From the NCBI RefSeq assembly GCF_018919145.1, contig NZ_JAHLQJ010000021.1, forward strand, positions 1 to 64,000: a stretch of 64,000 nucleotides of DNA, read 5' to 3'. The DNA comes from Paenibacillus brevis. GTDB taxonomy: Bacteria; Bacillota; Bacilli; Paenibacillales; Paenibacillaceae. Under the pieces are notes generated by a model. The model searched no databases. It had not been told where the DNA came from and saw only the letters and a list, made by a program, of their open reading frames with translations. How positions within the stretch are numbered: position 1 is the first letter of the stretch; the number at the start of each line of letters is the position of its first letter. This document shows, piece after piece, positions 8,017-17,262 of this stretch. The position numbers and the translations under genes were made by a program.

Positions 8017-10941
8017 ATGACTTTCATAACGGTTCAAAAAGGAGTCTCCGTCTATACTGAGCGTCCGGAGGATTCTCAAGCTGTGTACCTTACTCCCGAC
8101 AAGTACCCTGTTCTTGGCGACGGGATCGGAGATGATTCCGATTCTATTCAGCAAGCGATTAACTCGATCCCTTTTGGAATTGTATTCATTCCGGAAGGCC
8201 GCTACCGCATTACCAGAACGATCTACGTACCTAAAGCGGTTCGATTGATCGGATATGGCAAGAACCGCCCTGTTATTCTTCTGGGTGAGAATACGTCCGG
8301 CTTCCAGACCGCGGATCCGGAGGATAAAGGGAACGCCAGTTATATGATTTGGTTTACTGACAAACAGCCCCGGCCCGGCCAACCGGTCCAGGATGCTAAT
8401 CCCGGCACCTTCTACAGTGCTTTGTCTAACATTAACCTGGTCATCGAGGACGGGAATCCCGCAGCGGTAGCTCTCCGCACTCACTATGCACAGCATGGGT
8501 TCATCTCTCACTGTGATATTTATATCGGAAACGGGAAAGCAGGCATTTTCGATGCCGGGAATGAAATTGAGAATGTACGTTTTTTTGGCGGAGAATACGG
8601 GATTTATACGACGAAGCCCTCACCTGGATGGCCGTTTCTAATGATCGATACTGTCTTCGAGAACCAGAAGAAAGCAGCGGTTCGGACGCGTGAAGGCGGA
8701 CTCACGATCGTGCGGATGGACGTAGTGAATGTTCCTATCGTTATAGACACCGATCCTCAATATATTGAGAAGCTGTATATGGAGGATTGCCGGTTTGATC
8801 AAATCAGCGGACCCGCTATCCGGATCAGCCACGAGAATAACGCTCACAACCAGATCAATCTGCGGAATGTGCATTGCCGGCAGGTGCCGGTGCTGGCAGA
8901 CTTTATAGAGAGCGGAAAACAGGTTGAGGGAGCCGGTGAGTCCTACCGTGTCTCTGTCTTTACCCATGGCAACCAGATGGATGAGGTTACCTCCCGCCCC
9001 GCAATTCGTACGACTCTTGAGTTGGAAAAGACCGATGGCTACGCCGAACCGGTACGAAGCGATATCCCTGCGCTCCCTTCGGTAGCATGCTGGGTGAATG
9101 TCCGCACGCTGGGAGCGGCCGGAGACGGAATTGCAGATGACACAGCTATCCTGCAAAGCGTTATTGATCAGTATCCCGTGCTCTACTTGCCCCAAGGGAT
9201 GTATAAAGTAACAGGAACCTTAAGAATGAAGCCGGACACCGTGCTGATCGGGCTGAATCCGATTACCACCCAAATTGTGCTCCCGGACAATACGGAGACC
9301 TTCGGCGGACTTGGCAAGCCCAAGGCGCTGATCGAATCCTCCTCTGGCGGATCGAATATTTTGAATGGAATCGGTGTGGATACTGGCGGGCGAAACCCGC
9401 GGGCCGTAGGCTGTAAATGGATGGCCGGAGCCCATTCCTATATGAACGACATCAAATTTATGGGGGGGCATGGAGGCCTCACGCCGACCGGCGGCTTTAA
9501 GCCTGTCTACAATGCTAACCGGACGGCAGATATTTCCCCGGAGCTTCGCTGGGATTCGCAGTATTGGAGTCTTTGGGTGACCCGGGGAGGCGGAGGCGTG
9601 CTCAAGGATATCTGGACAGCCAGTCCTTATGCTGCAGCCGGGCTTTATGTATCCGATACCTCCACTGCAGGACGCATTTATGCCATGTCCGTGGAGCATC
9701 ATGTCCGTCATGAGGTAAAGTTCAAGAACACGGCCAACTGGAAAGTCTATGCCCTGCAAATGGAGGAGGAGGCTGCGGAAAGCCGTGACTGTCTGCCCCT
9801 TGAGCTCGACCGCTGCCGGCAGATGTTATTTGCCAACACCTATTTCTTCCGTACCATCTGGCTGGACAACCCTTACCCTTATGCCGCCAAGACCTGGGAT
9901 TGTGAGAAGCTGGAGTTCCTTAACGTCCACAATTACACGCAGATTAAATATACGCTGGATAACACGTTGTATGATGTTGCCACAGATACCGAGGTGCGGG
10001 CATGGGAGCTGGCCAGACTTCAGATTAGCGGGAATCCTGCGCTCCGTCGTCCGATTCATTCTTTCGACGGTATTGTTCAGAAGCTTGCCGGAGGCTTTGA
10101 ATTTATTGATACCCTTTGCAAAGACAGTAAAGGGAATATCTACTTTGCCGATTCCCGTAAAAAACAGATTTATCAGTGGTCAGTCCGTGAGCAGGTCCTT
10201 CGGGTGGTCAGCAACCTGCATCACCGTCCTTTATCGCTGGCCTGTGACCGGAATGACCAGTTAATCGTCGTCTCGGAGTATTTCCCGCCTATCGGCGCAA
10301 CCCTGGGCGGAGAACCGGAGGTATATACGAAGCCGGAGGATGCAAGCGGAACCTCTTATGGATACTGGTATAACGTAGGCTCCACCGTAAAGGTATATGC
10401 TATCGATCCGGAGCAGCCGGAAGAAAGCCTGCAGCCGCTGCCAGTCGTTCCTATGGATTCCTTCGGGCCAGTCCACAAAGCTCTCTACCCGGGTAACCGT
10501 TGGAGGGACAGCAATGATTTTCTTGTAACTACAGTGCACCGGCCCAAGGAGTGCTATGTTGCGCCTGATGGAGTAACGATTATTCCGGTAACCTACGATC
10601 TGATGCGGTCCAGTTCTTTACAAGAAGCTTATCCCGGTGAACCCTTCTATGGGTTGGATGAGTACTATAAGCGCACTGTAGCCTACGAGGTCAGCCCGGA
10701 GGGCTACTTGTCAGACCCCCGGATCTTTGCTGAAAAGGGCGAGCATGGAATAGCAAGGTCCAGCGACGGCTGCATCTATATTGCTGACGGGGATATCTAC
10801 GGATACCGCCCGGACGGATCATTAATCGAGGAGCTTATCATGCCCGAGCGTCCGGCGGGCGTTATTGTGGCAGGCGAAGCTCAAGAGGACCTGTATATTA
10901 CGGCCAGATCCTCGTTGTATCGGGTAAAGCGGCCATCCTGA
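8017..10941 (+). CDS. large right-handed beta-helix protein (Pectate_lyase_3 type, two copies) with C-terminal beta-propeller
   Basis: 974 residues. Two pectate-lyase-superfamily units each start with the hallmark GDGxxDDxxxxQ (LGDGIGDDSDSIQQAI near residue 37 and AAGDGIADDTAILQSVI near 370). From about residue 690 the sequence changes to repeats such as DSKGNIYFADSRKKQIYQW and GCIYIADGDIYGYRPDG, typical of NHL/SMP-30-like propellers. Likely a polysaccharide lyase or hydrolase, or a structural carbohydrate-binding protein. No signal peptide is visible at the N-terminus, unusual for this family. Start ATG 8017 follows AGGAGG; the upstream frame lacks an SD. A LacI/cre-like region precedes it. 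Confidence 0.85.
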   Translation: MTFITVQKGVSVYTERPEDSQAVYLTPDKYPVLGDGIGDDSDSIQQAINSIPFGIVFIPEGRYRITRTIYVPKAVRLIGYGKNRPVILLGENTSGFQTADPEDKGNASYMIWFTDKQPRPGQPVQDANPGTFYSALSNINLVIEDGNPAAVALRTHYAQHGFISHCDIYIGNGKAGIFDAGNEIENVRFFGGEYGIYTTKPSPGWPFLMIDTVFENQKKAAVRTREGGLTIVRMDVVNVPIVIDTDPQYIEKLYMEDCRFDQISGPAIRISHENNAHNQINLRNVHCRQVPVLADFIESGKQVEGAGESYRVSVFTHGNQMDEVTSRPAIRTTLELEKTDGYAEPVRSDIPALPSVACWVNVRTLGAAGDGIADDTAILQSVIDQYPVLYLPQGMYKVTGTLRMKPDTVLIGLNPITTQIVLPDNTETFGGLGKPKALIESSSGGSNILNGIGVDTGGRNPRAVGCKWMAGAHSYMNDIKFMGGHGGLTPTGGFKPVYNANRTADISPELRWDSQYWSLWVTRGGGGVLKDIWTASPYAAAGLYVSDTSTAGRIYAMSVEHHVRHEVKFKNTANWKVYALQMEEEAAESRDCLPLELDRCRQMLFANTYFFRTIWLDNPYPYAAKTWDCEKLEFLNVHNYTQIKYTLDNTLYDVATDTEVRAWELARLQISGNPALRRPIHSFDGIVQKLAGGFEFIDTLCKDSKGNIYFADSRKKQIYQWSVREQVLRVVSNLHHRPLSLACDRNDQLIVVSEYFPPIGATLGGEPEVYTKPEDASGTSYGYWYNVGSTVKVYAIDPEQPEESLQPLPVVPMDSFGPVHKALYPGNRWRDSNDFLVTTVHRPKECYVAPDGVTIIPVTYDLMRSSSLQEAYPGEPFYGLDEYYKRTVAYEVSPEGYLSDPRIFAEKGEHGIARSSDGCIYIADGDIYGYRPDGSLIEELIMPERPAGVIVAGEAQEDLYITARSSLYRVKRPS

Positions 10942-10956
10942 TTTATGAACAGAAAG

Positions 10957-11000
10957 AAACGGTGTGCACGGATGTTCTCATCATCCGTCACACCGTTTTT
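10957..11000 (+). terminator. strong intrinsic terminator
   Basis: AAACGGTGTG and ACGGATG pair with CATCCGT and CACACCGTTT around a short loop, ending in TTTTT. Confidence 0.9.
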
Positions 11001-11056
11001 AGCTATATCTGTGTTTAATATATATGCCCATATTTATTCCAGTTTGATAAGTGTAT

Positions 11057-11085
11057 TTGGTCAGGCCCGGGTTTTCGCATATAAT
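11057..11085 (+). promoter_or_regulatory. sigma-A promoter of the DEAD-box helicase gene
   Basis: TTGGTC (11057-11062), 17-bp spacer, perfect TATAAT (11080-11085). Transcription would start near 11092, which excludes upstream in-frame ATG codons as translation starts. Confidence 0.75.
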
Positions 11086-11119
11086 GGAAATAATGAACCT
11101 TGTAAAGGATGAAATCACT

Positions 11120-12559
11120 TTGAAAAGTATGACTTTTACGGGCCTTGGCGTATCTGAGGCTCTTGCGGTAAAGCTTGCTGATTATGGAATTCTGGAGCCG
11201 ACTGCAGTTCAGGCTGAGTGCATTCCGGCTGCGCTGGAGGGCAAGGATATTCTGGCCGAATCGCAGACGGGCACAGGGAAGACCCTGGCTTATTTGCTTC
11301 CGATGCTGCAAAGAATTCAGCCTGAGGATAAGACGCTGCAGGCGCTGGTGCTTGCTCCGACACAGGAGCTGGCTATGCAAATTGTCCGGGAAGCGGAGAA
11401 ATACGGAGAATCCCTAGGAATATCCGTGCAGGCGCTGATCGGTGGGGCCGCCATCAAGCGGCAGTTAGAGAGGCTTCGTCTGCATCCGCAGCTTGTTGTC
11501 GGCACACCGGGACGGATTCGGGAAGTGCTGGCACTGCGTAAGCTGAAGTTGCACACGGTGCGGACGGTTGTCGTAGACGAGGTGGATCAAATGTTCCAGC
11601 TTGGCGGCACGGCGGATTTGGAGCAGATTTTGCGTGGAACCCTGCGAGACCGCCAGTTGATGTTCTTGTCGGCGACATTAAATCCGGAGATTCGTGCACT
11701 CGCTGCACGTGAGATGAAGGACCCGCAGTGGGTAGGAATTACGCCGGAGCAGCGTACCTCGCAATCGTTGGAGCATGTCTTTTTCGAATGCGAGCAGCGC
11801 GACAAGATTGATAACCTGCGGCGGATACTGCGCCATTATAATCCTGCAAGGTCTATTGTGTTTATTAATAATACGCAGGATATCGCTGAGGTAGAGGGCA
11901 AGCTGAATTTCCTGGGCTTCCGTGCAGGGGCTTTATATGGAGATGCTGACAAATCCGTTCGCAGCCATACCTTGCGCAAATTTAGAGAAGGCAAGATCCA
12001 GGTTCTGGTTGCCACGGACATTGCCGCCCGCGGCCTGGATATTGAAGAGCTATCGTTGGTTGTTAATCTGGATCCTCCGATCGATTCGGAGCACTATGTG
12101 CACCGTGCCGGGCGGACAGGCCGGATGGGCCGCCACGGCCTTGCGGTATCCATCATTAACCCTAAGGAGCGCTTTATTATTCGTAAATTTGCCCGGGAGT
12201 TGAATATCGGGATTTCCGAGCAGCGCCTCTTTGGCGGGAGAGTCATCGAAGCTGGTGCGGAGACGGAAAGAGCTGGGGCAAATGGTCATCGCAACACTTC
12301 AGCAAATTCAAACCGGGAGAATGAACAGCGTAAACCATCTGATGAACTAAAGAGCAGTCCGCCTGCCAAGGCTAAGGCACGACATGATCATAGTCAGCTG
12401 GCAGAACCGAAGGAATCCCGCAAGCGCCCTTCAAAGGCACCACGGGATAAGGAGATCAAACCAGCTCCGAATGTGCGTAAGCCATCCTCGAAGGAGGACC
12501 GCAAGAATAAAGGGGCACCGAAGTGGTTGAAGGAAAAACAGTCCGAGACCCGAAAGTAA
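11120..12559 (+). CDS. DEAD-box ATP-dependent RNA helicase with basic C-terminal tail
   Basis: RNA unwinding/ribosome assembly or cold adaptation helicase. Motifs in order: Q motif PTAVQ, Walker A ESQTGTGKT, TPGR, motif II as DEVD instead of DEAD, SAT, then the helicase C domain with TDIAARGLDIE and HRAGRTGRMGR. A Lys/Arg/Pro-rich low-complexity tail of about 90 residues follows, as in CshA-like proteins. The start is taken as TTG 11120 because the promoter at 11057-11085 puts the mRNA start near 11092 and AAAGGA precedes it; ATG 11129 is possible. The ecsAB genes follow 12 bp downstream. Confidence 0.88.
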   Translation: MKSMTFTGLGVSEALAVKLADYGILEPTAVQAECIPAALEGKDILAESQTGTGKTLAYLLPMLQRIQPEDKTLQALVLAPTQELAMQIVREAEKYGESLGISVQALIGGAAIKRQLERLRLHPQLVVGTPGRIREVLALRKLKLHTVRTVVVDEVDQMFQLGGTADLEQILRGTLRDRQLMFLSATLNPEIRALAAREMKDPQWVGITPEQRTSQSLEHVFFECEQRDKIDNLRRILRHYNPARSIVFINNTQDIAEVEGKLNFLGFRAGALYGDADKSVRSHTLRKFREGKIQVLVATDIAARGLDIEELSLVVNLDPPIDSEHYVHRAGRTGRMGRHGLAVSIINPKERFIIRKFARELNIGISEQRLFGGRVIEAGAETERAGANGHRNTSANSNRENEQRKPSDELKSSPPAKAKARHDHSQLAEPKESRKRPSKAPRDKEIKPAPNVRKPSSKEDRKNKGAPKWLKEKQSETRK

Positions 12560-12571
12560 GGGGGAAATTAA

Positions 12572-13318
12572 ATGAATGGCACGCCTGTCCTGCAAATTGA
12601 GCATTTAACCGGAGGCTACAGCCTGGGCCGCCCGGTTCTGCACAACATTGAATTTCAGGTCAGCCCGGGCGAAATGGTCGGTCTGATTGGATTGAATGGA
12701 GCGGGAAAAAGCACGACGATGAAGCATATTCTTGGTCTCATGACCCCTCATCAAGGGGGAGTGAGCCTGCTTGGTCATACCCGGGAGGAGGATCCCGAGG
12801 CGTATCAGGCTGCTTTGGCGTTTGTACCGGAATCACCGCTTCTTTACGATGAACTGACCGTTCGGGAGCATATGGAATTTGCTGCACGAGCATATAGTGT
12901 TGCACCAGAGGTATATGAAGAGCGTGCGGCCGCCTTGCTGAAGCTCTTTCGTATGGAGGAAAAGGCGGACAGCTTGTCTCTTCATTTATCGAAAGGCATG
13001 AAGCAGAAGGTCATGATTATGTGCGCATTTATTGCCAGACCTTCCCTTTATGTCATTGATGAACCGTTTCTTGGTCTGGATCCGCTAGGTATTCGATCCT
13101 TGCTGGATTTCATGATGGATCTGAAGCGGAGCGGAGCTTCTATCCTGCTGAGCTCGCATATTTTGTCCACCATCGAGAACTATTGTGACCGGTTTGTGGT
13201 TCTGCACCAAGGAAGCGTTATCGCCCAGGGCACGCTGAAGGAGATTGCTCAGGTTGCGAGAATGCCGGGAGCAACGCTGGAGGACATCTTCTATAATCTG
13301 GTCAAAGGCGGAGATTAA
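12572..13318 (+). CDS. ecsA: ABC transporter ATP-binding protein EcsA
   Basis: Nucleotide-binding subunit of the Ecs exporter, which in Bacillus affects protein secretion, competence and intramembrane proteolysis. Walker A GLNGAGKST at about residue 41, signature LSKGMKQKV, Walker B YVIDEPFLGLD, then the H-loop SSHILST. Length 248 aa matches EcsA (about 247), and the partner gene downstream has EcsB length. SD AAGGGGG precedes the ATG. No ecsC follows. Confidence 0.85.
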   Translation: MNGTPVLQIEHLTGGYSLGRPVLHNIEFQVSPGEMVGLIGLNGAGKSTTMKHILGLMTPHQGGVSLLGHTREEDPEAYQAALAFVPESPLLYDELTVREHMEFAARAYSVAPEVYEERAAALLKLFRMEEKADSLSLHLSKGMKQKVMIMCAFIARPSLYVIDEPFLGLDPLGIRSLLDFMMDLKRSGASILLSSHILSTIENYCDRFVVLHQGSVIAQGTLKEIAQVARMPGATLEDIFYNLVKGGD

Positions 13319-13321
13319 GAC

Positions 13322-14536
13322 ATGGATCTTGTGGAACTGCGCAAACGGCGCAAAGCGCTGCATTGGAGCAAGATTCTTCCTTACTTGCCTTATGTGTTTC
13401 AGAGTGGAGTGGCGGTCCTGCTGCTGATTCTGATGATCGCATTTTCGGCCTGGTATACCCGTTTTCTTCAGCATATTCCGGAAGGCTTGCCTATCGGCTG
13501 GATTATGATTCTGTTGCTGGGACCTGCAGTGATCTACTCGGGATTCCGGACTTACATTCATCCGGCGGATTCCGTCTTTTTACTGCCTCAGGAAGCTTCG
13601 ATGTCTACATATTTCAAGCCGGCTTTTTGGAGCGGAATCCTGTATAAGCTGTCAGGCACTTATGCTATTCTTCTAGTGTTATGGCCTTTGTATCAGCGAA
13701 GCGACGGTATCCGGCATCCGTTCTGGATTTGGCTGATAGTGCTTCTTTTACTTAAGCTGGCGGGAGCTTATGGCGCCTGGCAGGAGTTGAAAATTGCATC
13801 CCATCGCGCAAGGGCAGGCTTCCGCCTGCTGCGGTGGTGCGTGCTTCTTCTGCTGCTGGCAGCCTGGGTCTGGCAGCCTGCCTGGAAGAGTCTGTTATTT
13901 CTGATTTTGGTCGTGGTCAATTATGTGCTGGCTTTGCGTTTCCCAATGAAGCATCGGGTTCCTTGGGAGAATCTAATTGCTGCGGAGAAGGCGAGTGCTG
14001 CTAATAATATGCTGGTGCTGGGATGGTTTGTAGACGTCCCGGCCGAAGGACAAGGAGTGTCGCCGCGGCGCTGGCTGGACTGGATCGGCAAGCGGATTTC
14101 TTGGTCCAGAGAAGGGGCATACCGCTATCTGTTGACAAAGACGTTAGTTCGCGGCGAACTGCTGGGGATTGGAGCGAGACTTACGATTCTTGGTGCGATC
14201 CTGGTCGGATGGTGCGGCAGAACATGGTTGGGTCTGGGGCTTTATCTGTTCTTTGTCTTTCTGATAGGTGCCCAGCTGAGTGTGCTCCGCCATGCCCACC
14301 GGGATTCCTCGGCAGCGCTGTATTACCCGCTTCCGTCGGGTGCACGGAAAAAGGAGGCCGCCGATCTGGGAAGCCGGACGCTGGCAGGGGCTGCCGTGAT
14401 CATGTGGCTTCCGCTCTTGCCGCAGGGAGACGGTCCGTTGACATACCTTGGAGGTTCGTTGGTAGCCGGTCTTATTCTGGTATACGCTATGAGAAGCAAC
14501 TGGAACCGCAAGTGGCGCGAGGAAGAAGAGGATTGA
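13322..14536 (+). CDS. ecsB: ABC transporter permease EcsB
   Basis: Polytopic membrane partner of EcsA, 404 residues with roughly ten hydrophobic segments, many in pairs (for example ILMIAFSAWYTRF near 40-52 and LLLLAAWVWQPAW near 180). It starts 3 nt after the ecsA stop, which indicates translational coupling. Length and order match B. subtilis EcsB (408 aa). A GC-rich hairpin terminator follows immediately, so the operon ends here. Confidence 0.85.
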   Translation: MDLVELRKRRKALHWSKILPYLPYVFQSGVAVLLLILMIAFSAWYTRFLQHIPEGLPIGWIMILLLGPAVIYSGFRTYIHPADSVFLLPQEASMSTYFKPAFWSGILYKLSGTYAILLVLWPLYQRSDGIRHPFWIWLIVLLLLKLAGAYGAWQELKIASHRARAGFRLLRWCVLLLLLAAWVWQPAWKSLLFLILVVVNYVLALRFPMKHRVPWENLIAAEKASAANNMLVLGWFVDVPAEGQGVSPRRWLDWIGKRISWSREGAYRYLLTKTLVRGELLGIGARLTILGAILVGWCGRTWLGLGLYLFFVFLIGAQLSVLRHAHRDSSAALYYPLPSGARKKEAADLGSRTLAGAAVIMWLPLLPQGDGPLTYLGGSLVAGLILVYAMRSNWNRKWREEEED

Positions 14537-14542
14537 ACTGCA

Positions 14543-14577
14543 AAAACCGCCGGAGCTGTTATTGCTCCGGCGGTTTT
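14543..14577. terminator. symmetrical intrinsic terminator after ecsB
   Basis: AAAACCGCCGGAGC (14543-14556) pairs perfectly with GCTCCGGCGGTTTT (14564-14577). The A-run and T-run make it usable from both sides, for ecsB and for the small reverse-strand yjcZ-like gene. Confidence 0.9.
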
Positions 14578-14604
14578 ATCATGTAAAGACTTGAAACCGA
14601 TCCC

Positions 14605-14718
14605 TTAGATGAAGAAAGTGCGGCTGATAATAACCAGCAGGATGAAAAGAACAAGAATTACACCAGTGCTGGTCCACAGACCGCCATATCCGCCTCTTAC
14701 TTCTTCTACTCCGCTCAT
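14605..14718 (-). CDS. YjcZ-family tiny sporulation membrane protein (37 aa)
   Basis: Short reverse-strand ORF read directly: it begins MSGVEEVRGGYGG and continues into one hydrophobic helix (GVILVLFILLVII) ending RTFFI. The GGYGG-plus-single-helix layout is that of the tiny YjcZ/YhaL-like sporulation proteins of Bacillales. Two ATGs occur (14724, 14718); the AAGGGG box is directly against the first and about 7 nt from the second, so 14718 is chosen. A perfect sigma-K-like -10 (CATAGAATA, reverse strand 14768-14760) lies upstream, consistent with sporulation expression. Confidence 0.8.
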   Translation of the reverse strand: MSGVEEVRGGYGGLWTSTGVILVLFILLVIISRTFFI

Positions 14719-14759
14719 GCTCATTCCCCTTTCTCTAAGAATAGATCGATAATACACAG

Positions 14760-14768
14760 TATTCTATG
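14760..14768 (-). promoter_or_regulatory. sigma-K-like -10 box upstream of the yjcZ-like gene
   Basis: CATAGAATA on the reverse strand matches CATAnnnTA. No clear AC -35 at 16-17 bp, so this is a weak call. Confidence 0.35.
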
Positions 14769-14817
14769 AGCGTATTCAGGGGGATGCTTGGGCGGGTATA
14801 ACGGTTCTTTTTTTAAA

Positions 14818-16125
14818 TTAACTGTTTTGCAAGTCCTGAATGCCGCGATGAATAAGATCAAACAGCTCTTCCAGGTTTTCCTCCGCGATACAGGAGAACG
14901 CTATGCGCAAATCTGTATCTCCCAGTGCAATTGTCCCCACCTCATATTCGCGAATCAGGTGAAGACGCAATTGGTCTGCGTTTACGCCCTTAAGCTTCAG
15001 GCACATAAAGTATCCCGAGTTAAACGGATAATAATCCCATACATCACCGTATTTTCCGCTGTCCAGCAGGGCCTTGACCTTATTGGCACGTCCCTTCATG
15101 ATCTTGAATTTGGCATCCTTCTGGGCCTGGAAGTCCGGAGACTTCAGAGCTTCAAGCACAAAGGTCTGGGAAGGGTGGGCTCCGCTTGAAATCGTGGCCC
15201 GGATAATGCCGGTAGTCTTTTGCTCAAGCGCGGCCAGAACACCGGCATCCTCAGAGGCATAGGTGATGAAGCCGACACGGAAGCCCCACACGTATTCTTC
15301 TTTAGTCGCACCATCAACTTTAATCGGCAAAATCCGTGGATGTAATCCGGCCAATTTGCCAAACAGGGATTCGTGCATGGACTCCTCGAAGAACAGACCG
15401 AAGTAAGCATCATCGGTGGCTACTACAACATTAATGCCGGCCTCGGCAGCTTCCAGAATCGCAGAGACGATTTCTTCTCCTTCCGATACCCCCGGCGTGT
15501 AGCCTGTCGGATTATTCGGGAAATTGAGAATCACGACAGCCTTGCCCTTATCCTTCTGGGCCAGCAGCGATTCCCGCAATCCCTGGCTGTTGAATCGCAT
15601 ATCCTCTGTGAATAATGGATAATTGACAATGACGCCATGACGCCGGATTCCGAAGGTTAGCTCATAGTTCTCCCAGTTCTTGTCAGGATAAATGACAGCA
15701 TCGCCTTCATCCACAAACAAATCGGCAACAATGCTCAGGCCGTGGGTCAGCGCATTGGTCGCAATCGGGTTGCCGAAGGCTTTGTCCGACATCGCAGGAT
15801 TCTCTGTAATCATCTTCTCCCGCCATACCTTGCGGAGCTCCGGCTTGCCTGCCGGAGGAGCATACGGATACAGGTCCTGCGGTTTGTAGGCAGATAGGGA
15901 GTCCTGAATGGCGGGCAAATGCATAGGTACGCCGTTTTCGGTCGCGATGCCAATAGTTGCATTAAACTTTTTAGCGCCTGCCGCAGCTTCGGCGGATTGG
16001 CTCAAGATGCCTTCCTTCGGAAAATAAATCTCCCTGCCCAGTTCGGACAGCATATCATAGACATGGATGTTGCCGGATTTCAGAGATTCATTCAGTTGCT
16101 CTGCAAGTGGATTCATTTTCTTCAT
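14818..16125 (-). CDS. pyridoxal-phosphate aminotransferase, class I/II fold
   Basis: 435 residues. The substrate/PLP motifs of fold-type I are present: NFPNNPTGY (Asn and Pro loop near residue 202), DDAYFG (Asp-Ala-Tyr) and the region KVDGATKEEYVWGFRVGF holding the likely Schiff-base Lys and the phosphate-binding Arg. The donor and acceptor cannot be predicted; it differs from aspartate aminotransferases in its long N-terminal section. SD GGAAGG precedes the ATG. Divergent from the AraC regulator gene at 16294, which may control it. Confidence 0.85.
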   Translation of the reverse strand: MKKMNPLAEQLNESLKSGNIHVYDMLSELGREIYFPKEGILSQSAEAAAGAKKFNATIGIATENGVPMHLPAIQDSLSAYKPQDLYPYAPPAGKPELRKVWREKMITENPAMSDKAFGNPIATNALTHGLSIVADLFVDEGDAVIYPDKNWENYELTFGIRRHGVIVNYPLFTEDMRFNSQGLRESLLAQKDKGKAVVILNFPNNPTGYTPGVSEGEEIVSAILEAAEAGINVVVATDDAYFGLFFEESMHESLFGKLAGLHPRILPIKVDGATKEEYVWGFRVGFITYASEDAGVLAALEQKTTGIIRATISSGAHPSQTFVLEALKSPDFQAQKDAKFKIMKGRANKVKALLDSGKYGDVWDYYPFNSGYFMCLKLKGVNADQLRLHLIREYEVGTIALGDTDLRIAFSCIAEENLEELFDLIHRGIQDLQNS

Positions 16126-16293
16126 TCATCCTTCCGATCGGTTGTAATGGGCGATTCCCTTTTATAATTGCCTAACATTATATCATCTGCCCTATGAAAC
16201 GTCACGGTCAAATCATAGGTGAATGAGGATATTTATGAAACGATCATTTCGGAGTATAATTAGAAAAATATCAAGATTTAAGGAGGCTAAACG

Positions 16294-17079
16294 ATGCTAC
16301 ATGTATCACCGTCCTCGTTCATTTTAAAGCCGGCCTTTGCCAAAATTGTGTGCGAGCCCGGTTGGAAATGGCATAAGCGCGAGAAGCCTCTGCAGAACTA
16401 CGACTTGTTCTATGTGTGGAGCGGAGAAGGCACTGTCGTATTGAACGACCATCCGATTGAAGTCGGCCCCGGAAGCTGTTTTTTGTTTCGCAAGGGCGAC
16501 CATACCAGTGCGACCCACAATCCCCAGCGACCGCTCGTATTGACGTACATTCATTTCGATGTCAGTGAGCCGGCGGAGGAAGTTCCAGGCTCTTACCGCA
16601 AGCTGGAGGATCGGCTGGATTTTGAATACATGCTCGCCCGCTATGTCCGTTTGTTCCTTGTGAAGGCCTATGGTGCTGAGGAGGAGGCAAGACTTCTCTT
16701 GAAGCAAATGCTCATTCATCTGCTCCGTGAGGAACGCGGAGTTCCCCAGGAAAAGAAGGTAAGCAACCAGTTGAACGAAGTCATACAGGAAATCGCCAAT
16801 TATGTGCTGCAGCGGCCCAGCCTGAATCATAAGGTAGAGGATTTGGCGGCACGTGCCGGGTTATCCCCAAGATACTTCTCCATCAAGTTCAAAGAGATTA
16901 TCGGACAATCCGTGCAGTCTTATATTATCAAATCGAGAATTGACCGTGCCCAGCACTTGCTGCTTCACGCAGGAATGAATGTGACCGAGGTAGCCGACGC
17001 GCTGGGTTACCGCGACATTTTCTTCTTTAGCAGACAATTCAAGCAATATACAGGAAAAAGTCCCTCGGAAATTCGCTGA
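16294..17079 (+). CDS. AraC family transcriptional regulator with N-terminal cupin
   Basis: 261 residues. N-terminal cupin-like sensor (residues about 15-95, with W-H, GEGTVVLNDHPIEVGPGSCFLF) and a C-terminal double helix-turn-helix (about 165-260) with LAARAGLSPRYFSIKFKE and VADALGYRDIFFFSRQFKQ followed by TGKSPSEIR, the AraC signature. SD AAGGAGG at optimal distance. Such regulators usually answer to a sugar or related ligand; the divergent aminotransferase is a possible target. Followed by a terminator. Confidence 0.9.
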   Translation: MLHVSPSSFILKPAFAKIVCEPGWKWHKREKPLQNYDLFYVWSGEGTVVLNDHPIEVGPGSCFLFRKGDHTSATHNPQRPLVLTYIHFDVSEPAEEVPGSYRKLEDRLDFEYMLARYVRLFLVKAYGAEEEARLLLKQMLIHLLREERGVPQEKKVSNQLNEVIQEIANYVLQRPSLNHKVEDLAARAGLSPRYFSIKFKEIIGQSVQSYIIKSRIDRAQHLLLHAGMNVTEVADALGYRDIFFFSRQFKQYTGKSPSEIR

Positions 17080-17097
17080 ATGTGAGAGATCCCGCAT

Positions 17098-17133
17098 AAA
17101 CGGACAAGCCTTTGAGGCCATGTCCGTTTTTTT
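17098..17133 (+). terminator. intrinsic terminator after the AraC-type gene
   Basis: AAACGGACA pairs with TGTCCGTTT around a loop, followed by a 7-T run. Confidence 0.9.
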
Positions 17134-17262
17134 CTACTCGACTTTGGTCCAGTAGAATACCAGTCTGAGGATGGTATTTAATTCAGCTCCAAAAATCTAT
17201 ACTGAAATAGAATATTGAGAAAAATGTTACAATATGAATTGGATTTCTTTGGGAGGCCCGCT

